A DNA stretch of 64,000 nucleotides from Palsa-513 sp036510225 (GCA_036510225.1 DATCEH010000067.1:1-64000); one strand, 5' to 3'. Positions 1 through 8,975 are shown, counted from the stretch's first letter. The notes: generated from the sequence alone by a model not told the origin. Program-made: numbers and translations.

Positions 1-111
1 AAAACCCGCCGCGTGATCATCGCCGCGCAATATCAACCACAACGCCCCCAGACCCCCACAACCCAAGAAATCAACGACGTCCAACACGCCTGGGCCGCCG
101 CCGGCCTCTAA
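1..111 (+). CDS. C-terminal fragment of an unidentified protein
   Basis: An open frame enters from the left edge and ends at a TAA at 109-111, giving the last 36 residues of a protein. The tail is rich in Gln, Pro and Thr and ends in HAWAAAGL. It uses CAA, CCA, ACA and GAA codons that the surrounding genes mostly avoid, so it looks like accessory or recently acquired DNA, perhaps the end of a transposase or phage-type gene. That is only an inference. No domain can be recognised in so short a piece. It lies directly upstream of a degenerate copy of the dispersed palindrome and a tandem repeat. Confidence 0.5.
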   Translation, partial: KTRRVIIAAQYQPQRPQTPTTQEINDVQHAWAAAGL

Positions 112-115
112 ACCG

Positions 116-147
116 CGAAAGTCGAGTGAGTCAGTCAACTAAATTTC
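116..147. repeat. Degenerate copy of the dispersed AT-rich palindrome
   Basis: This stretch matches the family consensus (left arm cgaaagtagctgactga, right arm its reverse complement) in its outer cgaaagt and in the right half gagtcagtcaactaaattt. Part of the left arm is missing. It is the weakest of the five copies and lies 4 bases after the stop of the edge fragment. Better copies are at 12749, 17419, 48249 and 49283. Confidence 0.55.
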
Positions 148-164
148 CAAACACGAAGAACGCC

Positions 165-300
165 GCTCTCCCCGGCACAACCCGGCTCTCCCCCGCGCAG
201 ACCCCGCTCTCCCCCGCGCAACAATCCCGCTCTCCCCCGCACAACAACCCCGCTGGCCCGGGCACAACCCGGCTCGCCCAGGCACAACCCCACTCGCCCC
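165..300. repeat. Imperfect tandem repeat, period about 20-23 bp
   Basis: About six units of the form cccgctctcccccgcgcaac follow one another and drift towards ccggctcgcccaggcacaa at the right end. The strand is strongly pyrimidine-rich. ORFs that cross it encode only low-complexity peptides, so it is probably non-coding. It separates the edge fragment from the end of tpiA. Confidence 0.7.
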
Positions 301-348
301 GACGGCGCACTCCCTCAGCCGAGCAGCCTCGTCGGCACGGCACGGGGG

Positions 349-1104
349 TCATCGCGCGGCGTCGACGATGACCGCGAAGCTCTCCGCGTCGAGCGACGCG
401 CCGCCGACGAGGGCCCCGTCGACATCCTCCAGCCCGAGCAGACCGCCGGCGTTCGCCGCATTGACCGAGCCGCCGTAGAGCACGCGGAGCTGCTCGGCGG
501 CGTCCTTCGAGCGGTCGGCGACGAGGGCGCGGACGAAGCTGACGGCTTCCTGGACCTGCTCGAGCTCGGCAACCAGGCCGGTCCCGATCGCCCAGATCGG
601 CTCGTAGGCGATCACGACGTCACCGAGCCGTTCCGGGTCGACCCGCTCGAGTCCCTCGCGAACCTGGTGGCGGAGCTTGCGAGCCATGTCGCCGTCCTCA
701 CGCTCCTGCTCGGTCTCACCGACGCAGAGAATCGGCTGGAGGCCGGCCTCGAGGGCGGCCGGGACCTTGCGGGCGAGTGCCTTGTCGGTCTCGCCGAACA
801 GCTCGCGACGCTCGGAGTGGCCGAGCACGACGCCGGCGATGTCGAGCTCGCAGAGCATGCCGGGTGAGATCTCGCCGGTGAAGGCGCCGGCCGCCCCGAA
901 ATGCATGTTCTGCGCGTAGATCGCGACCCGCGAGCCGCGCGTGCTGTCGACCATCGGGCCGAGCGCGGTGAACGGGACACAGAGGGCGACGTCGACGCCG
1001 TCGACGCCGGCCACCCGCGGGAGCAGCGCCTGGATGTAGTCCTCGGCCTCGGCGACCGTCTTGTGCATCTTCCAGTTGCCGGCGATCAGTGGAACCCTGC
1101 TCAC
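349..1104 (-). CDS. tpiA: Triose-phosphate isomerase
   Basis: Interconverts dihydroxyacetone phosphate and glyceraldehyde 3-phosphate in cytoplasmic glycolysis. The 251-residue protein is the normal length for a TIM barrel. The N-terminal signature AGNWKMHK supplies Lys13, GHSERR supplies His96, AYEPIWAIGTG supplies Glu168, and the phosphate-binding YGGSVNA follows near 210. I chose the GTG at 1104 because family members begin a few residues before AGNWKM. An in-frame ATG at 1161 would add 19 Arg/Glu-rich residues and overlap pgk. It is the last gene of a gap-pgk-tpiA operon. The secG gene that often follows is absent. Confidence 0.96.
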   Translation of the reverse strand: MSRVPLIAGNWKMHKTVAEAEDYIQALLPRVAGVDGVDVALCVPFTALGPMVDSTRGSRVAIYAQNMHFGAAGAFTGEISPGMLCELDIAGVVLGHSERRELFGETDKALARKVPAALEAGLQPILCVGETEQEREDGDMARKLRHQVREGLERVDPERLGDVVIAYEPIWAIGTGLVAELEQVQEAVSFVRALVADRSKDAAEQLRVLYGGSVNAANAGGLLGLEDVDGALVGGASLDAESFAVIVDAAR

Positions 1105-1150
1105 TGGTCTGCCCTCGGGTTCGAGCCGCCGGCGATCGGCAGCGCCCGGC

Positions 1151-2362
1151 TCACCGGTCACCCTGCGCCGGAGAGCCGGCGGTCGGCCCGTCTCGGAGGA
1201 CTGCGAGCGCGGGAAGCTCGCGTCCCTCGATCATCTCGAGGGTGGCGCCGCCGCCGGTCGAGAGGTGGGTCACGCCGGCCTCGAGGCCGAACTTCGTCAG
1301 GGCGGCTGCCGAGTCACCGCCGCCGACGACGGTGATCGCCGGACTCGCGACGATCGCGTCGGCCACCGCGCGCGTTCCGGCGGCGAAGGGCTCGAGCTCG
1401 AAGGCTCCCATCGGGCCGTTCCAGAAGACCGTGCCGGCGGACGCGATCCTCGCGGCGTAGAGCTCGGCCGTCGCCGGGCCGACATCGAGGCCCATCCACC
1501 CGTCGGGAACGTCGATCCCGTCGAGCACCCGGTGGTCGGCGTCAGCGGCGAAGCGGTCGGCGATCACGAGATCGGTCGGGAGAAGCAGGTCGCAGTCGCT
1601 CTTCGACGCGTCGTCGAGCGCCCGACCGGCCGGGCCGACGCCGGCCTCCTCACACAGGGACGAACCGACGTCGTGTCCCTGGGCCTTGAAGAACGGGAAG
1701 CACATCGCCCCGCCGATCAGGATCACGTCGGCCAGCTCGAGGAACCGCTCGATCACGCCGAGCTTGTCGGTGACCTTGGCTCCGCCGACGACCGCCACGA
1801 GCGGGCGGGCGGGGTTGGCGAGGATCTCTCCGAGGACGGTGACCTCCCGCTCGAGGAGGAGCCCGGCACAGGACTCGTCGAGATGTCGGGCGACGCCCTC
1901 GGTCGACGCGTGGGCCCGGTGGGCGGCGCCGAACGCGTCGTTGACGTAGACGTCGGCCAACTCGGCCAGCTGGCGGGCGAGCTCCGGGTCGTTGGTCAGC
2001 TCGCCCGGCTCGTAGCGGATGTTCTCGAGCATCGCGACGTCTCCCGGCTCGAGCGCGTCGACGATCGCGGTGACCTCACGGCCGACGATCCCCGGGGCGA
2101 GCTCGACCGGGGCACCGATCAGCTCGGCGAGCCGGTCGGCACACGGTCGCAGGGAGAGTTTGGGGTCGCGGTCGGCGCTCGGGCGCCCGAGATGGGAGAC
2201 GAGGATGATCCGCGCACCCCGCCGGCGGAGCTCCTCGATCGTCGGCAGAGCCTCCCGGATTCGGGTGTCATCGGTGATCGCACCGTCCTCGAGGGGAACG
2301 TTGAAGTCGACCCGGACGAGGACCCGCCTGCCCTCGACGTCGAGATCGGCGAGCGTTCTCAC
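1151..2362 (-). CDS. pgk: Phosphoglycerate kinase
   Basis: Transfers the acyl phosphate of 1,3-bisphosphoglycerate to ADP in glycolysis. The 403-residue protein has the N-domain signature RVLVRVDFNVPLED near residue 13, the HLGRPS loop, VGGAKVTDK, the nucleotide-binding GPMGAFE and the C-terminal VVGGGDSAAAL. The GTG start at 2362 overlaps the gap stop by 4 nt (GTGA), which shows translational coupling. The frame stays open far upstream through gap, but that part is Arg-rich shadow sequence and not part of the enzyme. Confidence 0.96.
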   Translation of the reverse strand: MRTLADLDVEGRRVLVRVDFNVPLEDGAITDDTRIREALPTIEELRRRGARIILVSHLGRPSADRDPKLSLRPCADRLAELIGAPVELAPGIVGREVTAIVDALEPGDVAMLENIRYEPGELTNDPELARQLAELADVYVNDAFGAAHRAHASTEGVARHLDESCAGLLLEREVTVLGEILANPARPLVAVVGGAKVTDKLGVIERFLELADVILIGGAMCFPFFKAQGHDVGSSLCEEAGVGPAGRALDDASKSDCDLLLPTDLVIADRFAADADHRVLDGIDVPDGWMGLDVGPATAELYAARIASAGTVFWNGPMGAFELEPFAAGTRAVADAIVASPAITVVGGGDSAAALTKFGLEAGVTHLSTGGGATLEMIEGRELPALAVLRDGPTAGSPAQGDR

Positions 2363-3360
2363 AAGAGCTTCTGGACAACGTCGACGACACGATTCGAGTA
2401 GCCCCACTCGTTGTCGTACCAGCTGACGACCTTGACGAGGGTCCCCTCCATGACGGCGGTCAGACCGCCGTCGACGACTGAGGAGAACGCGCTCTGGCCG
2501 ATGTCGGTCGAGACGATCGGATCCTCGGTGTAGTCGAGGATCCCCTCGAGAACACCCTTGTTCGCGCGTGAGCCGATCGCCTCGTTGAGCTCGTCGACGC
2601 TCGTCTCCCGGTCGGCGACGAAGGTCAGGTCGACCAGCGAGCCGGTCGGCACGGGGGCGCGGACGGCGAAGCCGTGGAGGCGGCCGTTGAGCTCGGGGAT
2701 CACGAGGCCGACGGCCTTCGCGGCACCGGTCGACGTCGGCACGAGGTTGAGGGCCGCGGCCCGCGCCCGGCGGAGGTCCGAGTGGGGCATGTCCTGGAGG
2801 CGCTGATCCGCGGTGTACGCGTGGATCGTCGTCATCAGGCCGTGCTTGATGCCGACCGTCTCGTGGATCAGCTTGGCGACCGGCGCCAGGCAGTTGGTCG
2901 TGCATGACGCGTTCGAGATCACGTGATGGGTCGACTTGTCGTACTTGTCGAAGTTGACGCCCAGCGCGACCGTGATGTCCTCGCCGGAGGCCGGCGCCGA
3001 GATCAGGACCTTCTTCGCGCCGCCGGCCAGGTGCTTGGCGGCGTCGTCGCGCTTGGTGAAGAAGCCGGTCGACTCGATCACGACGTCGACGCCGAGATCG
3101 CCCCACGGGAGTGCGGCCGGGTCGCGCTCGGCGAGCACCTTCAGCTCGACACCGTCAACCAGCAGCCCGTCGTCTGTGACCTCGACCGTGCCGGGGTACC
3201 GGCCGAGAATCGAGTCGTACTTGAGCAGATGGCCGAGCGTCTTCGAATCAGTCAGGTCGTTGACCGCGACCCACTCGATGTCGGCACCCGCTGCCTGCGC
3301 GGCACGAAACACGTTCCGACCGATCCGGCCGAAGCCGTTGATGCCCACGCGTACACTCAT
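2359..3360 (-). CDS. gap: Type I glyceraldehyde-3-phosphate dehydrogenase
   Basis: Oxidises and phosphorylates glyceraldehyde 3-phosphate with NAD+. The 333-residue protein begins with the Rossmann motif GINGFGRIGRN (7-17). It has the catalytic motif SNASCTTNCLAP with nucleophile Cys153 and its partner His180 in MTTIH. The C-terminal WYDNEWGYSNR is typical of the GapA family. It is the first gene of the gap-pgk-tpiA operon. The upstream neighbour towards rapZ is an unrelated VOC protein. Confidence 0.97.
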   Translation of the reverse strand: MSVRVGINGFGRIGRNVFRAAQAAGADIEWVAVNDLTDSKTLGHLLKYDSILGRYPGTVEVTDDGLLVDGVELKVLAERDPAALPWGDLGVDVVIESTGFFTKRDDAAKHLAGGAKKVLISAPASGEDITVALGVNFDKYDKSTHHVISNASCTTNCLAPVAKLIHETVGIKHGLMTTIHAYTADQRLQDMPHSDLRRARAAALNLVPTSTGAAKAVGLVIPELNGRLHGFAVRAPVPTGSLVDLTFVADRETSVDELNEAIGSRANKGVLEGILDYTEDPIVSTDIGQSAFSSVVDGGLTAVMEGTLVKVVSWYDNEWGYSNRVVDVVQKLL

Positions 3361-3428
3361 ACCCTCTCCCTGTCAGCGGTCTACCAGATCTCGCGGCGAT
3401 CAGTGTCGCCCGGCGGACGCGTAGGCTA

Positions 3429-3812
3429 TCAACGGGTTCCGCTCGCGATCTCGACGCGGAGGCCGTCGGGGTCCAGGAGGTAGCACGCGTAGTACCGCGA
3501 ACCGTAGTTCGGACGGTCCCCAGGCCGGCCGTCGTCGGCCCCGCCGTTGGCCAGACCGGCCCGGTGGGCGGCGTTGACCGCAGCCCGGCCGGACGCCTCG
3601 AGCGCGATGTGACCGTACCCGGGCGCGGGGGTCCGCCCGCGACTGACGATCCACAGGCTGGGGGCGACCGTCCCGTAGGCGATCGCCCGTGCCGAGTTGT
3701 GGATCCGCCGACCGCCGAGGGCGAAGAAGACCGCGTCATAGAAGGCTGCCGACCGGGCGATGTCCGACACCTCGAAGCCGACGTGATCGATCACGCCACG
3801 CATTATGGGCAT
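3429..3812 (-). CDS. VOC (glyoxalase/bleomycin-resistance fold) family protein
   Basis: A single vicinal-oxygen-chelate domain of 127 residues. The N-terminal motif IDHVGFEVSDIARSAAFYDAVF and the end YYACYLLDPDGLRVEIA are the two beta-alpha-beta ends of the fold. His10, the His of GHIALEA and the Glu of RVEI are candidate metal ligands. The substrate cannot be told from sequence. An internal ATG three codons in (MRGVIDHVG) is an equally good start. It stands alone on the minus strand between rapZ and gap, where actinobacteria usually carry yvcK and whiA. Confidence 0.85.
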   Translation of the reverse strand: MPIMRGVIDHVGFEVSDIARSAAFYDAVFFALGGRRIHNSARAIAYGTVAPSLWIVSRGRTPAPGYGHIALEASGRAAVNAAHRAGLANGGADDGRPGDRPNYGSRYYACYLLDPDGLRVEIASGTR

Positions 3813-3916
3813 TCACGGGCGACCCGCCCTACCGGCTGGCCCGCCGACGGCCCGCGGGGCGGCCTGCCGGCGGCTGCCGGCGCTCGCGCGGACTACCCGG
3901 CGATCGCCTTTGGGTG

Positions 3917-5029
3917 TCAGAGATCTGGCGACTGGCGGTCCACGTCGCGGTGGGTGACCTGGACGATCAGGTCGTCGCGCTCGCGGTAGCGCTCGGCCAG
4001 CCGCTCGGCGATCGCGACCGACCGATGGCGGCCGCCGGTACAGCCGACGGCGACCAGGAGATAGGACTTTCCTTCGGCGACGTACAGGGGTATGAGGAAG
4101 TCGAGCAGTGGATCGAGCCGGGCGTAGAGGTCGGCGAGGCGGCCGGTCCGGCCGATGTACTCGACGATCCGCTCGTCACGACCGGTCAGTGATCGGAGCT
4201 CGGGCTCGTAGTGGGGATTGGGGAGGAAGCGGACGTCGAACAGGAGGTCGGCGTCACGGGCGGGTCCGTTCTTGAAGCCGAAGCTCGTGAAGTTGACGGC
4301 GAGCTTGGCGGTCGCCTGGTGGGAGAGATAGGCGTCGGCGATCTTCCGGCGGAGCGTCGCCGCGCTGAGTCCGGTCGTGTCGATCACGAGGTCGGCCCGG
4401 CCCTTGAGCGGGACGAGCAGCTCCCGCTCGGCGGCGACTCCCTCCGGGATGCTGCCCTCCGGGGCGAGCGGGTGGGGCCGGCGGGTCTCCTTGTACCGGT
4501 TGACAAGGGTCTGCTCGTCGGCGTCGAGGAAGAGGACGTGGTGGCGCAGGCCGGCCCGGCCGAAGCCGTCGAGGACGGTCTGGAGAGCGTCGAAATAGTC
4601 GCCGCCGCGGACATCGGAGACGACCGCGGCATGGACGACCTTCGACCCGTCGTGGAGGAAGAGCTCGACCAGGCTGCCGATCAGCCGGGGCGGGAGGTTG
4701 TCGACGCAGAAGTACCCGGCGTCCTCGAAGACGTTCATCGCGGTCGACTTCCCGGCCCCGGAGAAGCCGGTGATCACCATCAGGTCGCGCAGACGCGGCC
4801 GGGCGGCGTCCTCCTGGTCGGTCGAGCCGGCGGCCACGTCGTCAATTCTGGCGGGTCTTCCGTCTCGACACGCCGACCCCGGCTCGGCCGCCGAGCAGCT
4901 GGAGCGATTTGTCGGATCGGTGCCTTCGGCTTCGCGGATGAGGTCCCCGGCCTCGAGCGTCGTCGGCGCCGGGCCGGCAATGCCGGGGACGGTCGAGTCG
5001 ATCGTGAAGCTGATCGGGATCGGCCTCAT
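3917..5029 (-). CDS. rapZ: RNase adapter protein RapZ (nucleotide-binding)
   Basis: P-loop protein of the RapZ/YvcJ family. In E. coli it steers RNase E to the small RNA GlmZ; in Gram-positives its role is less clear. The Walker A motif GFSGAGKS lies at 88-95, followed by FCVDNLPPRLI. The C-terminal half carries VGCTGGRHRSVAIAERL, the RapZ hallmark. At 370 residues it is longer than the usual 285-300. The first 83 residues are polar and not conserved-looking, so starts at GTG 4837 or ATG 4780 are possible. I kept ATG 5029 because it lies 7 nt after the uvrC stop, which suggests coupling. Confidence 0.9.
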   Translation of the reverse strand: MRPIPISFTIDSTVPGIAGPAPTTLEAGDLIREAEGTDPTNRSSCSAAEPGSACRDGRPARIDDVAAGSTDQEDAARPRLRDLMVITGFSGAGKSTAMNVFEDAGYFCVDNLPPRLIGSLVELFLHDGSKVVHAAVVSDVRGGDYFDALQTVLDGFGRAGLRHHVLFLDADEQTLVNRYKETRRPHPLAPEGSIPEGVAAERELLVPLKGRADLVIDTTGLSAATLRRKIADAYLSHQATAKLAVNFTSFGFKNGPARDADLLFDVRFLPNPHYEPELRSLTGRDERIVEYIGRTGRLADLYARLDPLLDFLIPLYVAEGKSYLLVAVGCTGGRHRSVAIAERLAERYRERDDLIVQVTHRDVDRQSPDL

Positions 5030-5036
5030 CGGACAT

Positions 5037-6899
5037 CTACACCCGGTGGAGGTGAGTGTGCAGCTCTCGCCCGATCTTCGCCGGCAGTCCGGGAACCGCC
5101 TGGAGCTGGTCGGCCGTGGCGGCGACGACGGCCTCGGCCGATCCGAAGTGGTCGATCAGGGCGCGCTTGCGGGCCGGCCCGACGCCGGGGAGGTCGTCGA
5201 GCACGGACGCGGTCATCGCCCGGTCGCGGCGGGTCCGGTGGTGGGTGATCGCGAACCGGTGGGCCTCGTCGCGGATCCGCTGGAGGAGCTGGAGCTCGGC
5301 CGTGTCGTGGGCGAGGACGAGCGGCCGGTCGACCCCCGGCAGGAAGACCTCCTCGAGCCGCTTGGCCAGCGAGACGACGACGACGCCCCGCTCGCGAAAT
5401 CCCGAGAGGGCGTCGATCCCGGCTGAGAGCTGGCCCTTGCCGCCGTCGATCACGATCACGTTCGGCAGGCTTGCGAAGCTGGCGTCGTAGTCGGGGTCGT
5501 GCGGCGAGATGTCCTGCTGGCGCTCCCAGTTGGCCAGCCGGCGACTCAATACCTCGGCCATCGACGCGAAGTCGTCCGGTCCGTCGACCGTACGGATCTT
5601 GAAGCGGCGGTAGTCCGACCGCTTGGGTAGGGCGGCCTCCAGGACGACCATCGACGCGACCGTGTGCGTGCCCATCAGGTTGGAGATGTCGAAGCACTCG
5701 ATCCGGACGGGGATCGTGTCGAGGTCGAGGGCCCGCTGCAACCCGTCGAGCGCCTCGGTCCGCCGGTCGCGGCGACGCTGGGCGGCGAGCTGGTCCTCGT
5801 CGAGGGCGAGGCCGGCGTTGCGCTGGGCGAGCTCGAGGATCCGCTTCTTCTCGCCGCGCTCGGCCGCCCGCAGCTCGACCGGGCCACCCCGGCGGACGGC
5901 GAGCGCCTCGGCGAGGACCGGGCGGACCCCACACTGGACGATGATCTGGGCGGGGATCGCGACGCCGGACTCGTAGTACTGGAGGAGGAACTCCTCGAGC
6001 ACCTCTTCGACCGGTCGCTCGGCCTCGTTGGTCAGGTAGAACGACTGTCGATCCGTGAGGGCGCCGTCGCGGACCTGGAAGACCTGGGCGTTGGCCTCGG
6101 TCCCGGACACGGCGATCGCGACCGCGTCGAGCGTGCCGACCGACTCGTTGGCGACCCGCTGGCGCTCGAGGAGTGACTCGACCGCCCGGAGCCGGTTGCG
6201 CTCGACCGCGGCCTGCTCGAACTCCTGGGCATCCGACGCGGCCTGCATCCGCTCCGTGATCTCCCTGGCGAGGACCTTGTACCGACCGTTGAGGAAGTCG
6301 ATCACCCGGTCGATCCCCTCGCGGTACTCCTCGCGAGAGACGTAGCCGACGCAGGGGGCCGCACACCGCTTGATGTGATAGTCCAGACACGGCGAGCCCG
6401 ACCGGCGACCGGGCTCGGCGCCGGTGCACGAGCGGAGCATGAACAGCTTCGACAGGAGGGTCAGCGTCCCGCGGACACGCTTGGCGCTGGAGTACGGGCC
6501 GAAGTACAAGCGGTCGCGGCGGTGGCGCTCGCGGGTGAAGTAGACGCGGGGGAAGTCTTCGTCCATCGAGATCGCGATGAACGGGTAGGACTTGTCGTCG
6601 CGGAGGCGGATGTTGAAGCGCGGGCGGTACTGCTTGATGAAGCCCTGCTCGGTCAGGAGGGCCTCGGCCTCGGTGGCGACGACGATGCATTCGATCGCGG
6701 CGATCTCCGAGAGCATCGTCCCGAGCCCGAACCCGTTGGCCGTCCGCCCGGCGAAGTGGGAGGCGACCCGCTTGCGAACGGAGTTGGCCTTGCCGACGTA
6801 GATCACCCGGCCGGCGGCGTTCCGAAACAGGTAGACGCCCGGCTGGTCGGGAAGCTTGCGCCGCTGGTCGGCGAGCGTGTCGGGCGTGGGGTCGGTCAC
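5037..6899 (-). CDS. uvrC: Excinuclease ABC subunit C
   Basis: Makes the dual incisions in nucleotide excision repair with UvrA and UvrB. The 620-residue protein starts with a GIY-YIG nuclease domain (GVYLF at 21-25, YVGKANS at 34-40). Next come a cysteine cluster (SPCLDYHIKRCAAPCVGY) typical of UvrC, a UVR domain, an RNase H-like 3' nuclease with VIDGGKGQLSAG, and a C-terminal helix-hairpin-helix (DLPGVGPARKRALI). The GTG at 6899 is chosen because the domain begins right after it. The open frame to 7325 is Arg/Pro-rich and lacks family similarity. It heads a uvrC-rapZ pair. Confidence 0.95.
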   Translation of the reverse strand: MTDPTPDTLADQRRKLPDQPGVYLFRNAAGRVIYVGKANSVRKRVASHFAGRTANGFGLGTMLSEIAAIECIVVATEAEALLTEQGFIKQYRPRFNIRLRDDKSYPFIAISMDEDFPRVYFTRERHRRDRLYFGPYSSAKRVRGTLTLLSKLFMLRSCTGAEPGRRSGSPCLDYHIKRCAAPCVGYVSREEYREGIDRVIDFLNGRYKVLAREITERMQAASDAQEFEQAAVERNRLRAVESLLERQRVANESVGTLDAVAIAVSGTEANAQVFQVRDGALTDRQSFYLTNEAERPVEEVLEEFLLQYYESGVAIPAQIIVQCGVRPVLAEALAVRRGGPVELRAAERGEKKRILELAQRNAGLALDEDQLAAQRRRDRRTEALDGLQRALDLDTIPVRIECFDISNLMGTHTVASMVVLEAALPKRSDYRRFKIRTVDGPDDFASMAEVLSRRLANWERQQDISPHDPDYDASFASLPNVIVIDGGKGQLSAGIDALSGFRERGVVVVSLAKRLEEVFLPGVDRPLVLAHDTAELQLLQRIRDEAHRFAITHHRTRRDRAMTASVLDDLPGVGPARKRALIDHFGSAEAVVAATADQLQAVPGLPAKIGRELHTHLHRV

Positions 6900-7112
6900 C
6901 TCGACTCGAGGATACGAGGCCGCCTCGGGGATGCGTCGGGTCGGCCTGCCGGAGGTGCTGCTGTGGGCCGGTGGACGGCGGGCGCGGCCGGCGGCCGGCA
7001 GTCGGCCGGCCGGGGACTCGGGCGGTACGGTCTCGCGTGATCGACGATCGGGGTAGGCCCGTAGGGGTCCGATCGACCGGCGTACACACGAGCACGAGAG
7101 CGAGGCCGTTCG

Positions 7113-7874
7113 ATGTCCGAGGTCCGGATGATCACTGTGCCGGTCAGTCCGTTCTGCGAGCTGGCCCGCTGGGCGCTCGAGCGGCTGGAGGTGCCATACG
7201 TCGAGCAGGGGCATGTCCCGATGCTCCACCTCCTGGCGACGCGGACGCACGGCGGGGGGGTCGCCGTGCCGGTGGTCGATACGGGTGCGGTCGTCCTGAA
7301 GGATGCCCGGGAGGTCTTCGACCACTATGAGCAGCGCGCGGCTGACCGGCTACGGCTCTATCCGGCGGATCCGCGGGAGCAGGCCGACGCGAAGGCGCTC
7401 TTCGATCGGTGCTTCGACGACCTGGCGGTCGCCGTCCGGGCCTGGGCGTACGCGTACATGCTGCCGCGCCGGGCGAGCACGGCGAGGGTCTGGTGCGTCG
7501 GGGTTCCACGGGTCGAGCGGCTCGTCGTCAGGGTGGCGTATCCCCTGCTCGCGATGCCCCTCCGTCGGGCGCTCCACCTCCAAGCCGACTCGATCCCGAC
7601 TCAGCGGGCGGCGATCGAGACGTTTCTCGATCAGATCGACACCCGTCTGGCTGACGGACGCAGGTACCTCTGCGGGGACCGGTTCACCGCGGCTGACATC
7701 GCCTTCGCGTCGATGGCCGCGCCGGCCGTGATCCCACCCGAGTACGGCGGGCCGATGCCCACGCTCGACGAGATGCCCGTTGCGATGGTCGCCGAGGTCG
7801 AGCGGTTTCGCGGACACCCGGCCGGCCGGTTCGCACTGCGGGTGTACCGCGAGGACCGCGGCAGCCGCCGTTGA
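7113..7874 (+). CDS. Glutathione S-transferase family protein
   Basis: A 253-residue protein with an N-terminal thioredoxin-like half (ITVPVSPFCELARWALERLEVPYVEQ, then VAVPVVDTGAVVLKDAREVFDHYE). A helical C-terminal half contains GRRYLCGDRFTAADIAFASMAAP, the usual GST-C signature. The cis-Pro of VAVPVV fits the family. The middle of the helical half is longer than in a minimal GST. The thiol donor is unknown, since actinobacteria commonly use mycothiol rather than glutathione. It is divergent from uvrC, with about 210 bp between them. Confidence 0.82.
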   Translation: MSEVRMITVPVSPFCELARWALERLEVPYVEQGHVPMLHLLATRTHGGGVAVPVVDTGAVVLKDAREVFDHYEQRAADRLRLYPADPREQADAKALFDRCFDDLAVAVRAWAYAYMLPRRASTARVWCVGVPRVERLVVRVAYPLLAMPLRRALHLQADSIPTQRAAIETFLDQIDTRLADGRRYLCGDRFTAADIAFASMAAPAVIPPEYGGPMPTLDEMPVAMVAEVERFRGHPAGRFALRVYREDRGSRR

Positions 7875-7881
7875 TTTCAGG

Positions 7882-8232
7882 TCAGTACTGGCGCCAGACC
7901 GTGTACACGTGGAACAGGCCGTAGAGGCTGATCCCGAACAGGACGAGCAGGCCGAGCGTGCCCGGGCCGGTCTGGGACAGGCGGGACGCGGCGGTCAGGG
8001 CTACGAGAATCAGGCCGACCGATCCATAGAGGATCGCCCGGTCGTTGTCCTCGAGGCTGTACAGCTCGACTCTCCGCTCGAGGTACATCCGCCCGGCGAA
8101 GAGCGCCAGGCCGCCGGCGAAGATGATCGACAGGAGCGCCCCGAACAGGGCGGCCGCCCGGCCGCCGCCGGGGAGGATCATCACGGCGGCGGCGATCGCG
8201 AGAATGATCGCGACGTTGCGAGCGTTCTTCAC
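7882..8232 (-). CDS. Small multi-pass membrane protein, unknown function
   Basis: A 116-residue protein with about four hydrophobic segments (roughly 6-22, 27-46, 66-84 and 91-110). A charged connector with ERRVELYSLEDNDRAI lies between the second and third. I recognise no family. It is convergent with the GST gene, 7 bp apart, and lies downstream of the CAP protein gene in the same direction with about 40 bp between them, so the two may be cotranscribed. Confidence 0.7.
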   Translation of the reverse strand: MKNARNVAIILAIAAAVMILPGGGRAAALFGALLSIIFAGGLALFAGRMYLERRVELYSLEDNDRAILYGSVGLILVALTAASRLSQTGPGTLGLLVLFGISLYGLFHVYTVWRQY

Positions 8233-8270
8233 GGTCTCCGAAGTCTAGAAGAACCGATCGAGGTCTCGTG

Positions 8271-8975
8271 TCAGGCGAAGTCCTCGGTATAGGTTCCGCC
8301 GGCCAGCCTCCCGAGCAATGCCGGCGCCGCGGCCGCGACGCCGATGCCGGTCTCCCGGAAGTCGGGGTCGAGGATGTTGACCCGATGCCCGGCGCTCGCC
8401 ATCCACGAGGCGACGGTCGCCGCGGGCGTCGCGTCGGACATCGTGGCCGCGGCGATGTTCTCGGCGATCACCGCGGTCGAACGCGTGAAGCCGGCCGCGA
8501 TCACCCGCTGGGTGGGGCCGTTGCCGTCCGGCCCGACATGGTCGAAGTAGTTCTCGGCGACCATCTGATCGGAGTGGCCGACCGCCGCCCGACCGAGCGC
8601 CGCGTTCCCGGCGAGCGCGGCCACGCCGGCCGCCTGGCGAGCCCGGTTGACCAGACAGAGCGTTGCCGCCTCGATCGCGCCGACGTTCGACGCGTTCGGG
8701 ACGAGACCGGTGTTCTGGCACCTGCCGGGGACGGCCGGTGGGGCGACGCTAGCCGACGAAGGCTTCGCCTTGTGGGCGGTCGGCGTCGAGACCATCGAGA
8801 CGCCGAGCACCGTCGGGACGTGCTTGACGTGCTTGCGGCGCCCGGCCGTCGCGCTGCGGGCGTGTCCGCTCTTCTTGGCGGTCGACGCGACGGCCGGCGC
8901 CGCGACGAGCCAGAGGAGTGTGAGGGTCACACCAGCGAACAGTGCCGCCGCGAATCCGCGCGCGGATGTTGTCAT
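8271..8975 (-). CDS. Secreted CAP-domain (SCP/PR1-like) protein
   Basis: A 234-residue protein with an N-terminal signal peptide (hydrophobic core about 8-30 ending at VAS), then a low-complexity Lys/Thr/Ser linker. The CAP domain follows from about 100 to 234: CLVNRARQAAGVAAL, HSDQMVAENYFDHVGPDGNGPTQR, AENIAAATMS and GHRVNILDPDFRETGIGV. This is the bacterial YkwD-like arrangement, exported to the envelope, with no firmly established activity in bacteria. A good ribosome binding site (gggaggaat) precedes the ATG. Its 5' region is unusually long and structured (see 8976-9199). Confidence 0.88.
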   Translation of the reverse strand: MTTSARGFAAALFAGVTLTLLWLVAAPAVASTAKKSGHARSATAGRRKHVKHVPTVLGVSMVSTPTAHKAKPSSASVAPPAVPGRCQNTGLVPNASNVGAIEAATLCLVNRARQAAGVAALAGNAALGRAAVGHSDQMVAENYFDHVGPDGNGPTQRVIAAGFTRSTAVIAENIAAATMSDATPAATVASWMASAGHRVNILDPDFRETGIGVAAAAPALLGRLAGGTYTEDFA

